From Pseudomonas mucidolens (lineage in GTDB: Bacteria; Pseudomonadota; Gammaproteobacteria; Pseudomonadales; Pseudomonadaceae): 64,000 nucleotides of DNA. Location: positions 5,456,001-5,520,000 of the forward strand of contig NZ_LT629802.1 in NCBI RefSeq assembly GCF_900106045.1, written 5' to 3'. The notes under the pieces are model-generated. The model did no database searches and was not told where the DNA came from. It saw only the letters and a program-made list of their open reading frames with translations. Of the stretch, positions 35,164 to 43,380 are shown one piece after another (position 1 is the first letter of the stretch; every line of letters starts with the position of its first letter). Position numbers and translations under genes: made by a program.

Positions 35164-37100
35164 AACTGATACCTCAGGGCCAGGCTGCTTTGCAGGCGTT
35201 GGGCCTGGCGCAGGGATTCGCGCAGGATACGACGGTCCAGATGGTTGAGGCTGTCCGGGTCGACCCGGTTGGAGTAAGGCTGGTTCTCACGGGTTTGCAC
35301 TTGGTGCTGCTGCATGCGCGTCTGCTGGATAAAGTGATACGCCTCCTCATAGGCGGCACCGTCCAGGCGTTCGATCACGCCCTTGTCCACCAGTTGTTGC
35401 AAACGCTGCAACGTATTATTGGTGGCGATGCCGTTGGCCAGGGCCAGCAGACGGGCGCCATCAACGAACGGTGTGAGCCCCTGCACTTTGAGGTCCAGTG
35501 TGGCTTTGTCACTGCCCTTGCGCGTCAGCACAAAGTCGCGCAAACGTCCTAGCGGCGGGCGTTGGCGCAAGGCGTTGCCGGCCAGCATGCGCTGGAACAG
35601 GCGGTTGTCCGCGACCTGATCCAGAATGCCCTGGCGCAGTTGCTCGCAGCCGCGTTCATCGCCCCAGACGACCCGCAGGTCGAAGTAGATGCTGGACCTG
35701 AGCAAGTTCTCCGGGGTCGCTTCGCGGATAAACGCAGCGAAGCGTCGGGCCCATTCGGCGCGGGACAGGCACAGCTCGGGGTTGCCGGCCATGATGTTGC
35801 CCTTGCACAGGGTAAAACCACACAGTGCCAAACTCTGGTTGATTTGTTGCGCCAGCGGCAACAGGCGCCGACGAATCTCGGCGGCTTCGACGCCATCCTT
35901 GGCTTCAAACAGAATGCCGTTGTCCTGATCGGTGTGCAGCGTCTGTTCGCGACGGCCTTCGCTGCCGAAACACAGCCAACTGAAGGGCACGCCGGGATCG
36001 CCGCGCTCCGCCAGGGTCAGCTCGATGACCCGGCACACCGTATGGTCGTTGAGCAGGGTGATGATGTGGGTGATCTGGGTCGAAGACGCGCCGTGGGCCA
36101 GCATGCGCTCCACCAGTTGGCCGATCTCGCCACGCATCGCTACCAGGTTGTCCAGCCGGGGCGCGTTGCGGATGGTCCGGGCCAGGTGAACGAGGTCGAT
36201 CCGTTGCAGGGAAAACAGATCGCGTTCGGAGACCACGCCGCACAGACGCCGGTCCTTGACCAGGCACACATGGGCGATGTGGCGTTCGGTCATGGCGATG
36301 GCCGCATCGAAGGCGCTGTGGTCCGGGCTGAGGAAGAACGGTGCCGGGGTCATATGGCCTTCGATGGCCTGATTGAAGTCGTTGGTACCGTCCGCCACCA
36401 CATGGCGCAGGTCACGCAGGGTGAAAATCCCCACGGGCGCCTTGTCTGGGTCCACCACCACGATGCTGCCGACCTGCTGCTCATGCATCAGTGTCACAGC
36501 CTCGCGCAGCGGCATCAGCGGGCTGCACGTCACCGGATGACGCATGGCCAGCTCGCCCAGGCGGGTATTCAATGAGTATTGGGTGCCAAGGGTTTCCACG
36601 GCTTTTTGCTGGACCTGCTGGTTGACCTGGTCCAGCAGGCTACTCACGCCGCGCAAGGCGAAGTCGCGGAAAGCGCCGGACAGCGCAAACAGCTTGATGA
36701 AGGCCGGCTTGTTCAATTGCAGGCAGAAGGTGTCCTCGGCCGCCAGGTGTTCAGTACGCGTAGCCCGCTCGCCCAGCAGCGCCGCCAGCGGAAAGCACTC
36801 GCCCGTGGTGATTTCGAACGTGGTTTCAGTGCCGCCGGTGGCCGAATGCAGCCGCTCGCCGACGACACGTCCCTGCTTGACGATATAGAAGTGTTCTACC
36901 GGGCCGGACGACGGTTTGAGAATGCTCTCGCCGGGACCGTAGAAGCGCAATTGGCACTGCTCCACCAGAAACGCCAGGTGGGCGTACTCCATTTGGTTGA
37001 AAGGCGGGAATCGTTGGAGGAATTGCAGGGTGCCGTGGATGTTCTGCAACACCGCAGTTTTTCCTGCCTGGGTGAAAGCATCAGCTTTACTCATAACCAT
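35160..37100 (-). CDS. DUF294 nucleotidyltransferase-like protein with cNMP-binding and CBS domains
   Basis: 646 residues. A cyclic-nucleotide-binding domain (about 28-145, LRFYGPGESILKP...TTGECFPLAALLG) is followed by two CBS motifs (about 180-305). The putative nucleotidyltransferase DUF294 has GSEGRREQTLHTDQDNG near 385 (GSX..DXD metal motif), and a helical DUF294 C-terminal domain ends the protein. It is probably a signal-controlled nucleotidyltransferase acting with the downstream exonuclease. The start could be ATG 37100 or 37094; neither has a clear ribosome site. Confidence 0.88.
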   Translation of the reverse strand: MVMSKADAFTQAGKTAVLQNIHGTLQFLQRFPPFNQMEYAHLAFLVEQCQLRFYGPGESILKPSSGPVEHFYIVKQGRVVGERLHSATGGTETTFEITTGECFPLAALLGERATRTEHLAAEDTFCLQLNKPAFIKLFALSGAFRDFALRGVSSLLDQVNQQVQQKAVETLGTQYSLNTRLGELAMRHPVTCSPLMPLREAVTLMHEQQVGSIVVVDPDKAPVGIFTLRDLRHVVADGTNDFNQAIEGHMTPAPFFLSPDHSAFDAAIAMTERHIAHVCLVKDRRLCGVVSERDLFSLQRIDLVHLARTIRNAPRLDNLVAMRGEIGQLVERMLAHGASSTQITHIITLLNDHTVCRVIELTLAERGDPGVPFSWLCFGSEGRREQTLHTDQDNGILFEAKDGVEAAEIRRRLLPLAQQINQSLALCGFTLCKGNIMAGNPELCLSRAEWARRFAAFIREATPENLLRSSIYFDLRVVWGDERGCEQLRQGILDQVADNRLFQRMLAGNALRQRPPLGRLRDFVLTRKGSDKATLDLKVQGLTPFVDGARLLALANGIATNNTLQRLQQLVDKGVIERLDGAAYEEAYHFIQQTRMQQHQVQTRENQPYSNRVDPDSLNHLDRRILRESLRQAQRLQSSLALRYQL

Positions 37101-37338
37101 GACCGCAGTTTTTGTCGTTATCGTCCTGCATGGTCGACTCCTGCGCGCGGAGTGCCCATTGGACGTAAGTCTAGGTAGCTATGTCACTGTCCGTGATTAG
37201 GGAAAAGCCTTACATGAATATCGTCCAAACTCCGTAGAAGGCCCACTAGGAAAACTTTCCGACGAAGTGCACATTGAGCGCCCTTGCGCTGATGTCTGAC
37301 GTCTGAGCTGGAGAGTGTTGAAAACTGCCGAGAGACGT

Positions 37339-37785
37339 ATGTCCGACCACGATATTTTGAGTGATGACGAGCGCGAGGCGCTGAGCGCCGTGATGCTCGA
37401 ACCTGATTTACCGCCACAACGCGTGCTGATCGTGGACGACGACAAGGACGCGCGCGAACTGCTGGCGGAAATCCTTGGGTTGGACGGCATTCGCTGCATG
37501 ACGGCGAGTAGTGGCGAAGCGGCGTGGGCGTTGTTGAACACTCACGCCTCGATCGGTTTGCTGATCACCGACCTGCGCATGGCGCCCAGCAATGGCCTGG
37601 AATTGATTCGTCAGGTTCGCGGTTCCACCCGTGCAGCGCTGCCGATCATCGTGGTGTCGGGGGACGCCGAGGCGCCGGATGTGATCGATGCCATGCACTT
37701 GAGCGTGGTGGACTTCCTGCTCAAGCCGATCGATAGCGTGAAATTGGCGAAGATGGTGAAGCGCGAGCTGGGAATGGCTTCCTGA
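37339..37785 (+). CDS. Single-domain response regulator (receiver only)
   Basis: 148 residues: about 30 N-terminal residues, then a CheY-like receiver. It shows DDD (VLIVDDDKDA near 33), phospho-Asp in LLITDLRMAPSNG, Ser where Thr is commoner (IIVVSGDAEA), and Lys in VDFLLKPIDSVKL. There is no output domain and no adjacent kinase. GAGAGACGT precedes the ATG. It is a possible phospho-relay or kinase-modulating protein. Confidence 0.85.
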   Translation: MSDHDILSDDEREALSAVMLEPDLPPQRVLIVDDDKDARELLAEILGLDGIRCMTASSGEAAWALLNTHASIGLLITDLRMAPSNGLELIRQVRGSTRAALPIIVVSGDAEAPDVIDAMHLSVVDFLLKPIDSVKLAKMVKRELGMAS

Positions 37786-37843
37786 AACTCGCGCTGAATG
37801 TGCCGGCCTCATCGGCGCCAGTCAAATCAGCATGAAGCCTAAG

Positions 37844-37876
37844 AAAAAGCCCCGATCTCTCGATCAGGGCTTTTTT
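37844..37876. terminator. Bidirectional terminator between receiver gene and glcB
   Basis: AAAAAGCCCCGATC, loop TCTC, GATCAGGGCTTTTTT: an A-run and T-run on opposite sides serve both convergent genes. Confidence 0.9.
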
Positions 37877-37879
37877 CAT

Positions 37880-40057
37880 TTACAGACCATTCCGGGCCTT
37901 GAACTCCCTGCGCCGACGGTGCAACACCGGCTCGGTGTAACCATTGGGCTGCTTGGTACCTTCGACCACCAGTTCCACCGCTGCCTGGAACGCAATGTTG
38001 CTATCGAAGTCCGGAGCCAGTGGGCGGTACAGCGGGTCACCGGCATTCTGCCGATCCACCACAGGTGCCATGCGCTTGAGACTTTCCATGACCTGGGTTT
38101 CGTTGACGATGCCATGGCGCAGCCAGTTGGCAATGTGCTGGCTGGAAATCCGCAGGGTGGCGCGGTCTTCCATCAGGCCGACATCGTTGATGTCCGGCAC
38201 TTTGGAACACCCCACGCCCTGGTCGATCCAGCGCACCACATAACCGAGGATGCCTTGAGCGTTGTTGTCCAGTTCGTTGCGGATTTCCTCGTCAGACCAA
38301 TCGGTGTTGCTGGCCAGAGGAATGCTCAGGATATCGTCGACCGAGGCACGCTCGCGCTGGGCCAGCTCGGCCTGGCGGGCGAACACGTCGACCTTGTGAT
38401 AGTGCAGCGCGTGCAACGCGGCGGCGGTCGGCGAAGGTACCCACGCGGTGTTGGCGCCGGCCAGCGGGTGAGCAATCTTCTGCTCGAGCATGGCCGCCAT
38501 CAGGTCGGGCATCGCCCACATGCCTTTACCGATTTGCGCACGACCCTGCAGGCCGGTGCTCAAGCCGATATCGACGTTCCAGTTCTCGTAGGCGCCAATC
38601 CACTTTTCAGCTTTCATCGCGGCCTTGCGCACCATCGCGCCGGCTTCCATGGACGTATGGATTTCGTCGCCGGTACGGTCGAGGAAACCGGTGTTGATAA
38701 ATACCACGCGTTCGCTGGCCGCCTTGATGCAGGCCTTGAGGTTGACCGTGGTGCGGCGCTCCTCGTCCATGATCCCGACTTTCAGAGTGTTGCGCGGCAG
38801 GTTCAACACGTCTTCGACACGGCCGAACAGCTCGTTGGTGAACGCCGCTTCTTCAGGGCCGTGCATCTTCGGCTTGACGATATAGACCGAACCGGTGCGG
38901 CTGTTCTTGCGGGTGTTGTTACCGTTGAGGCTGTGGATCGCCGCGAGGCTGGTCAACAGGCCGTCGAGGATGCCTTCCGGCACTTCGTTGCCGTCCTTGT
39001 CGAGGATCGCGTCGATGGTCATCAGGTGGCCGACGTTGCGCACGAACAGCAGCGAACGGCCGTGCAGCGTTACGTCCTGGCCGTCCACGCCGGTGTAGAC
39101 GCGGTCGGCGTTCATGGTGCGGGTGAAGGTCTTGCCGCCCTTGGCCACTTCTTCGGCCAGGTCGCCCTTCATCAGGCCGAGCCAGTTGCGGTAAATCACC
39201 ACTTTGTCATCAGCATCGACGGCGGCAACCGAGTCTTCGCAGTCCATGATGGTGGTCAGTGCGGCTTCCATCAGGATGTCTTTGACGCCGGCGGCATCGG
39301 TCTGGCCGACCGGGGTGCTGGCGTCGATCTGGATCTCGAAATGCAGGCCGTGATTTTTCAGCAGGATCGCGATCGGTTGGGCGGTCTCGCCCTGGAAACC
39401 GATCAACTGGGAATCGTCACGCAGGCCGCTGTTGCTACCACCCTTGAGGCTGACGATGAGCTTGCCGTCGACAATCTTGTAGCCGGTCGAATCCACGTGG
39501 CTGCCGGCCGTCAAGGGTGCCGCTTCGTCGAGGAACGCGCGGGCAAAGGCGATGACCTTGTCGCCCCGCACTTTGTTGTAGCCCTGGCCTTTCTCGGCGC
39601 CGTTGGCCTCGCTGATGGCGTCGGTGCCATACAGCGCGTCGTACAGCGAACCCCAGCGCGCATTGGAAGCGTTGAGGGCGAAACGCGCGTTCATCACCGG
39701 CACTACCAGCTGCGGGCCGGCCATGCGGGCAATCTCGTCATCGACGTTTTGTGTCGTCGCCTGGAAATCCGCGGCTTCTGGCAGCAGGTATCCGATGTCT
39801 TGCAGGAAGGCCTTGTAGGCCACCGCGTCGTGGGCCTGGTCAGCATGGGTCTGGTGCCAGGCATCGATCCGCGCTTGGAAATCGTCGCGTGTGGCGAGTA
39901 GGGCTTTGTTCTTCGGTGCCAGGTCGTGAATGACCTTGTCGGCGCCGGCCCAGAACTGGTCGGCGGTCAGGCCGGTACCGGGAATGGCTTCGTTGTTCAC
40001 GAAGTCGAACAGGACTTTGGCGACCTGCAGGCCACCGACTTGAACGTGTTCAGTCAT
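37880..40057 (-). CDS. glcB: Malate synthase G
   Basis: A 725-residue enzyme condensing glyoxylate and acetyl-CoA to malate. It begins [21 protein letters not shown]. Motifs include [38 protein letters not shown], and HEMGAM-like [17 protein letters not shown]. Length matches isoform G. GAGG stands 7 bases before ATG 40057; the longer frame to 40069 is not needed. It is monocistronic by context. Confidence 0.95.
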   Translation of the reverse strand: MTEHVQVGGLQVAKVLFDFVNNEAIPGTGLTADQFWAGADKVIHDLAPKNKALLATRDDFQARIDAWHQTHADQAHDAVAYKAFLQDIGYLLPEAADFQATTQNVDDEIARMAGPQLVVPVMNARFALNASNARWGSLYDALYGTDAISEANGAEKGQGYNKVRGDKVIAFARAFLDEAAPLTAGSHVDSTGYKIVDGKLIVSLKGGSNSGLRDDSQLIGFQGETAQPIAILLKNHGLHFEIQIDASTPVGQTDAAGVKDILMEAALTTIMDCEDSVAAVDADDKVVIYRNWLGLMKGDLAEEVAKGGKTFTRTMNADRVYTGVDGQDVTLHGRSLLFVRNVGHLMTIDAILDKDGNEVPEGILDGLLTSLAAIHSLNGNNTRKNSRTGSVYIVKPKMHGPEEAAFTNELFGRVEDVLNLPRNTLKVGIMDEERRTTVNLKACIKAASERVVFINTGFLDRTGDEIHTSMEAGAMVRKAAMKAEKWIGAYENWNVDIGLSTGLQGRAQIGKGMWAMPDLMAAMLEQKIAHPLAGANTAWVPSPTAAALHALHYHKVDVFARQAELAQRERASVDDILSIPLASNTDWSDEEIRNELDNNAQGILGYVVRWIDQGVGCSKVPDINDVGLMEDRATLRISSQHIANWLRHGIVNETQVMESLKRMAPVVDRQNAGDPLYRPLAPDFDSNIAFQAAVELVVEGTKQPNGYTEPVLHRRRREFKARNGL

Positions 40058-40476
40058 TGCTTGCCTCACTCTGCTCAGCTATTCGCTTTTCAGCTTTTCA
40101 ATTTACCAATGCAGCCTCTGGCCATTTAAACCACAAACCCAGGGTACCAGTACATGCCAATCGATGGCGGCTGGGTGGTTCCAATCAACGGCGCAAAGCT
40201 TGCTGACGGGGTGTTCGGGGTTATCACGGCGCCTTGGCAGACATCGACCTAACGTTATGTAGTGCGCGCTGCGGCATACTACATGATGAGTTGCGGTTGT
40301 GAAAATTAGACTAAATACGTCGTTAAGCGACCCACTTTGGTCATACGGTCACAGCGGGGTATGGGATGTTCTCAAAAAACTATTGGATTGTCCCAGATAA
40401 ATCTAAAAATGGTACACGATTTGTTTTCATGGGAACCTGCGTCCACCTTGTAGGTTGAACTCCAGAGGACTGTGCC
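40058..40476. other. Gene-free divergent region between glcB and gcvR
   Basis: 419 bases without a gene, holding both promoters. A dyad ATGTAGT (40257-40263) / ACTACAT (40278-40284) with a 14-base spacer is the clearest structure and could be an operator. The part nearest gcvR is AT-rich. No riboswitch fold is recognisable by eye. Confidence 0.5.
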
Positions 40477-40995
40477 ATGGACCATCTCGTACTCACGATC
40501 ATCGCCGCGGATAAACCAGGCCTGGTTGGACGCATCGCCCAGTGCATTGCCGGGCAGGGCGGAAATTGGCTGGAAAGCCGCATGGCGCATATGGCTGGGC
40601 AGTTCGCCGGGATCCTGCGGGTGAGCGTTCCGGCGGAGAGTCGGCAGGCATTGATGGACGCGCTGGAAGACTTGTCCACCCATGGCATTCGTGTGCTGGT
40701 GGGTGAAAGCAGCGCCGGGCTGGCGGCGGCGAACAAAGCGATTCTGATGACGCTGGTGGGCAATGATCGGCCGGGCATCGTGCGCGAGATCACCGCGCTG
40801 TTGAGCAGCCAGGGCGTCAACCTTGAGCGGCTGAACACCGATGTGCGTCCAGCGCCCATGAGTGGTGATCCGTTGTTTTATGCCGAAGCGTCATTGGCCG
40901 TGCCGGCGACGTTGACGCTGGATACGCTGCAAGCCGCTCTGGAAACCCTGGCGGATGACTTGATGGTAGAGCTGGCGCTGCGCAACGAGGAATAA
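40477..40995 (+). CDS. gcvR: GcvR-like glycine cleavage regulator (two ACT domains)
   Basis: 172 residues made of two ACT domains: the first has TIIAADKPGLVGRIAQCIAG, the second TLVGNDRPGIVREITALLSSQG near 90. In E. coli, GcvR binds GcvA and blocks gcv activation without glycine. Here it may sense glycine or another amino acid. CCAGAGGA precedes the ATG. No gcvA or gcv gene is nearby. Confidence 0.8.
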   Translation: MDHLVLTIIAADKPGLVGRIAQCIAGQGGNWLESRMAHMAGQFAGILRVSVPAESRQALMDALEDLSTHGIRVLVGESSAGLAAANKAILMTLVGNDRPGIVREITALLSSQGVNLERLNTDVRPAPMSGDPLFYAEASLAVPATLTLDTLQAALETLADDLMVELALRNEE

Positions 40996-41033
40996 CTGTC
41001 CACCAGGTTGTTCATGGAAAACCTGCATGGGCC

Positions 41034-41154
41034 TGTGGATAAGCTGTAGAAACCTGGCCCCAGACCACGTCTGCTGGGGCTTGTCGGGTTTTGAGCAAAA
41101 AACGAGCAATTTCAACGGCTTGTGCACAAGCGCCGGGGACCAGCCTGTGGATAA
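41034..41154. repeat. Pair of DnaA-box 9-mers flanking a palindrome downstream of gcvR
   Basis: CCTGTGGATAA occurs twice (9-mers at 41034-41042 and 41146-41154). The perfect 12-bp palindrome CTTGTGCACAAG (41119-41130) lies between them. The 9-mer is the same as in the 5582-6106 array, but the larger repeat unit and the TGATCA partner are missing. Confidence 0.65.
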
Positions 41155-41165
41155 CCTTGGGGTGG

Positions 41166-41205
41166 AACCCTGCAGGCCACGGCAGCTGAGGCCTGCAGGG
41201 TTTTG
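41166..41205. terminator. Terminator between gcvR and rarD
   Basis: AACCCTGCAGGCC (41166-41178) and GGCCTGCAGGGTT (41190-41202) form a perfect 13-bp stem ending in TTGT. It serves the convergent gene pair. Confidence 0.85.
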
Positions 41206-41217
41206 TACGTTATTTGA

Positions 41218-42102
41218 TCAGCGTTTGCGCAGGTTGAGCCACGCATCCACGCTGTAGACCGCCAGCCCGACCCAGATAAACACGAAGGCCACCAGGCTGC
41301 TGGGGCTCATGTGTTCGTCGAACAGCAGCACGGCTTGCAACAACACCAGGGTCGGCGCCAGGTACTGCAAAAAGCCCAGAGTGGTATAGGGCAAATGCCG
41401 CGCTGCCGCGTTGAAACACACCAACGGGACCAGCGTCACCGGGCCTGCCGCCACCAGCCACCAGGCTTCGGACGTGCTCCAGAACGCCAGGTCGGCGCTA
41501 TGGGCGGTAGGATTGAACAGCAGCCACGCCAGCGCAATCGGCACCAGCATCCAGGTTTCCACCACCAGGCCGGGCAGCGCCTTGACCGGTGCTTGTTTGC
41601 GGATCAAGCCGTAGAAACCGAATGTCAGTGCCAGCACCAGCGACACCCACGGCAAACTGCCGACTTGCCACACTTGTTGCGCGACACCCACCGCGGCCAG
41701 TGCGACCGCCACCCATTGCAGGCGACGCAGGCGTTCGCCGAGGATCAGCATGCCCAGCAACACATTGATCAGCGGGTTGATGTAGTAACCCAGGCTGGCT
41801 TCAAGCATGCGTCCGCTGTTTACCGACCAGACGTAAGTCAGCCAGTTGCCGGCGATCAGTGAGCCGCTCAGCGCGAGGATCGCCAGGCGCTTGGGGTTGT
41901 CGCGCAGTTCTCGCCACCAGCCGGGGTGTTTCCAGACCAGCAACAGCAGGCCGCCGAACAGCGCCGACCAGAGCACCCGGTGGACAATGATTTCGGCGGC
42001 GGGAACGCTGGCGATGGCTTTGAAGTAGAGCGGGAACAAGCCCCAGATGATGTAGGCGCTCAGGCCTAATATGTACCCGCGACGCGGGTTGGCAGCGTGC
42101 AT
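41218..42102 (-). CDS. rarD: EamA-family transporter RarD
   Basis: A 294-residue permease with ten hydrophobic helices and two EamA repeats. It begins NPRRGYILGLSAYIIWGLFPLYFKAI, typical of RarD. The RarD name stems from chloramphenicol sensitivity in Pseudomonas; the true substrate is unknown. It is convergent with gcvR. Confidence 0.9.
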   Translation of the reverse strand: MHAANPRRGYILGLSAYIIWGLFPLYFKAIASVPAAEIIVHRVLWSALFGGLLLLVWKHPGWWRELRDNPKRLAILALSGSLIAGNWLTYVWSVNSGRMLEASLGYYINPLINVLLGMLILGERLRRLQWVAVALAAVGVAQQVWQVGSLPWVSLVLALTFGFYGLIRKQAPVKALPGLVVETWMLVPIALAWLLFNPTAHSADLAFWSTSEAWWLVAAGPVTLVPLVCFNAAARHLPYTTLGFLQYLAPTLVLLQAVLLFDEHMSPSSLVAFVFIWVGLAVYSVDAWLNLRKR

Positions 42103-42176
42103 GCTGAATCCTTGCTTAGGCAGCTAACAAAAGCGTGATTGTAAGTAAATTTGTCGAGGATGGGGATTGGCTTTCT

Positions 42177-42206
42177 GTGGGAATACGGCGGACCGCCGCT
42201 TCCCAC
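42177..42206. terminator. Possible hairpin terminator downstream of srkA
   Basis: GTGGGAATACGGCGG with GCCGC/TTCCCAC makes an imperfect stem 11 bases beyond the srkA stop. There is no T tract, so the terminator role is tentative; it may be a REP relic. Confidence 0.4.
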
Positions 42207-42216
42207 GGAATAATCG

Positions 42217-43191
42217 TCAGAACAGTTTCAACGGTTCTTCATTGAGTGCCGACAATTGCTCGCGCAGCGCCAGCACCTGATCGCCCCAATACCGCTCGCT
42301 GCCAAACCACGGGAAGCTGCGCGGGAACGCCGGATCGTCCCAGCGCCGTGCGAGCCAGGCGCTGTAGTGCATCAGGCGCAGGGCGCGCAACGGTTCGATC
42401 AGCGCCAGTTCGCGGGGATCGAAGTCGTGGAACTCCTGATAGCCGTCCATCAATTCTGACAATTGCCCCAGGCATTCCTGGCGATCACCGGCCAGCATCA
42501 TCCACAGATCCTGGACCGCCGGGCCCATGCGGCAGTCGTCAAGGTCGACGATGTGGAACATCTCGTCGCGGCACATCATGTTGCCGGGGTGGCAGTCGCC
42601 GTGCATGCGGATGTTCTTGTACGGCGTGGCCGTGTAGACCTCTTCCACGCGCTTGAGCAGGTCGCGGGCCACGGACTCGTAGGCCGGCAACAGACTCTTG
42701 GGAACAAAGTTGCCTTCGAGCAGGGTGGTGAGGGAGTCGTGACCGAAGTTCTTCACTCCCAGCGCCTCGCGGTGTTCGAACGGGCGGGTGGAACCCACGG
42801 CGTGCAAGCGCCCGAGCAATTGCCCAAGACGATACAGCTGGTCCAGATTGCCCGGCTCCGGCGCCCTGCCACCGCGACGGGGGAACAGGGTGAAACGGAA
42901 ACCGGCGTGCTCGAACAGACTTTCGCCGTGGTGAATCATCGGCGCGACCACCGGGACTTCGCACTCGGCCAGTTCGAAGGTGAAACGATGTTCTTCGAGG
43001 ATCGCTTCGTTGGTCCAGCGCTGAGGGCGGTAGAACTTGGCGATCAGCGGCTCGGAGTCTTCGATGCCCACTTGATAGACACGGTTTTCGTAGCTGTTCA
43101 GCGCGAGCACGCGGGCGTCGCTGAGAAAACCGATGCTTTCGACAGCGTCGAGTACCAGGTCAGGGGTCAGTGTTTCAAACGGATGGGCCAT
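42217..43191 (-). CDS. srkA: Stress response serine/threonine kinase SrkA (YihE)
   Basis: A 324-residue kinase of the aminoglycoside-phosphotransferase fold. The catalytic loop is MHGDCHPGNMM near 198, and the metal-binding DxD is IVDLDDCRMGP near 217. The N-terminus is PDLVLDAVESIGFLSDARVLALNSYENRVYQV-like, as in YihE. It counters stress-induced death, partly via the Cpx-linked pathway in enterics. Monocistronic. Confidence 0.92.
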   Translation of the reverse strand: MAHPFETLTPDLVLDAVESIGFLSDARVLALNSYENRVYQVGIEDSEPLIAKFYRPQRWTNEAILEEHRFTFELAECEVPVVAPMIHHGESLFEHAGFRFTLFPRRGGRAPEPGNLDQLYRLGQLLGRLHAVGSTRPFEHREALGVKNFGHDSLTTLLEGNFVPKSLLPAYESVARDLLKRVEEVYTATPYKNIRMHGDCHPGNMMCRDEMFHIVDLDDCRMGPAVQDLWMMLAGDRQECLGQLSELMDGYQEFHDFDPRELALIEPLRALRLMHYSAWLARRWDDPAFPRSFPWFGSERYWGDQVLALREQLSALNEEPLKLF

Positions 43192-43264
43192 GCGAACTCC
43201 TGCGCGCAGCAGAGCGCCGCGTCCGGCCGCGTATGGTAACGCACAAGGAAGGGAGAAAGGGGCC

Positions 43265-43374
43265 TTGTAGGAGCGAGCTTGCTCGCGAAGAACTTCAGGC
43301 GCACGCGGGGTGTCAGGCTTCCCGTGTTTTCGTTGACGATCTTCGCGGACAAGCCCGCTCCTACAGAGGGCTGC
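43265..43374. repeat. REPIN between srkA and phoX-like genes
   Basis: TTGTAGGAGCGAGCTTGCTCGCGA on the left; TTCGCGGACAAGCCCGCTCCTACA inverted on the right. The right arm is a hybrid (GACAAGCCCGC), so the two arms derive from different REP variants. Confidence 0.85.
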
Positions 43375-43380
43375 GGTTTA

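Noticed and set aside
37832..39901. 689-residue open frame antisense to glcB
   Set aside because: Same codon-bias artefact; glcB is full length with all motifs.
40058..40476. Glycine riboswitch upstream of gcvR
   Set aside because: The gap is long enough, but I could not find the conserved glycine aptamer core or tandem stems by eye.
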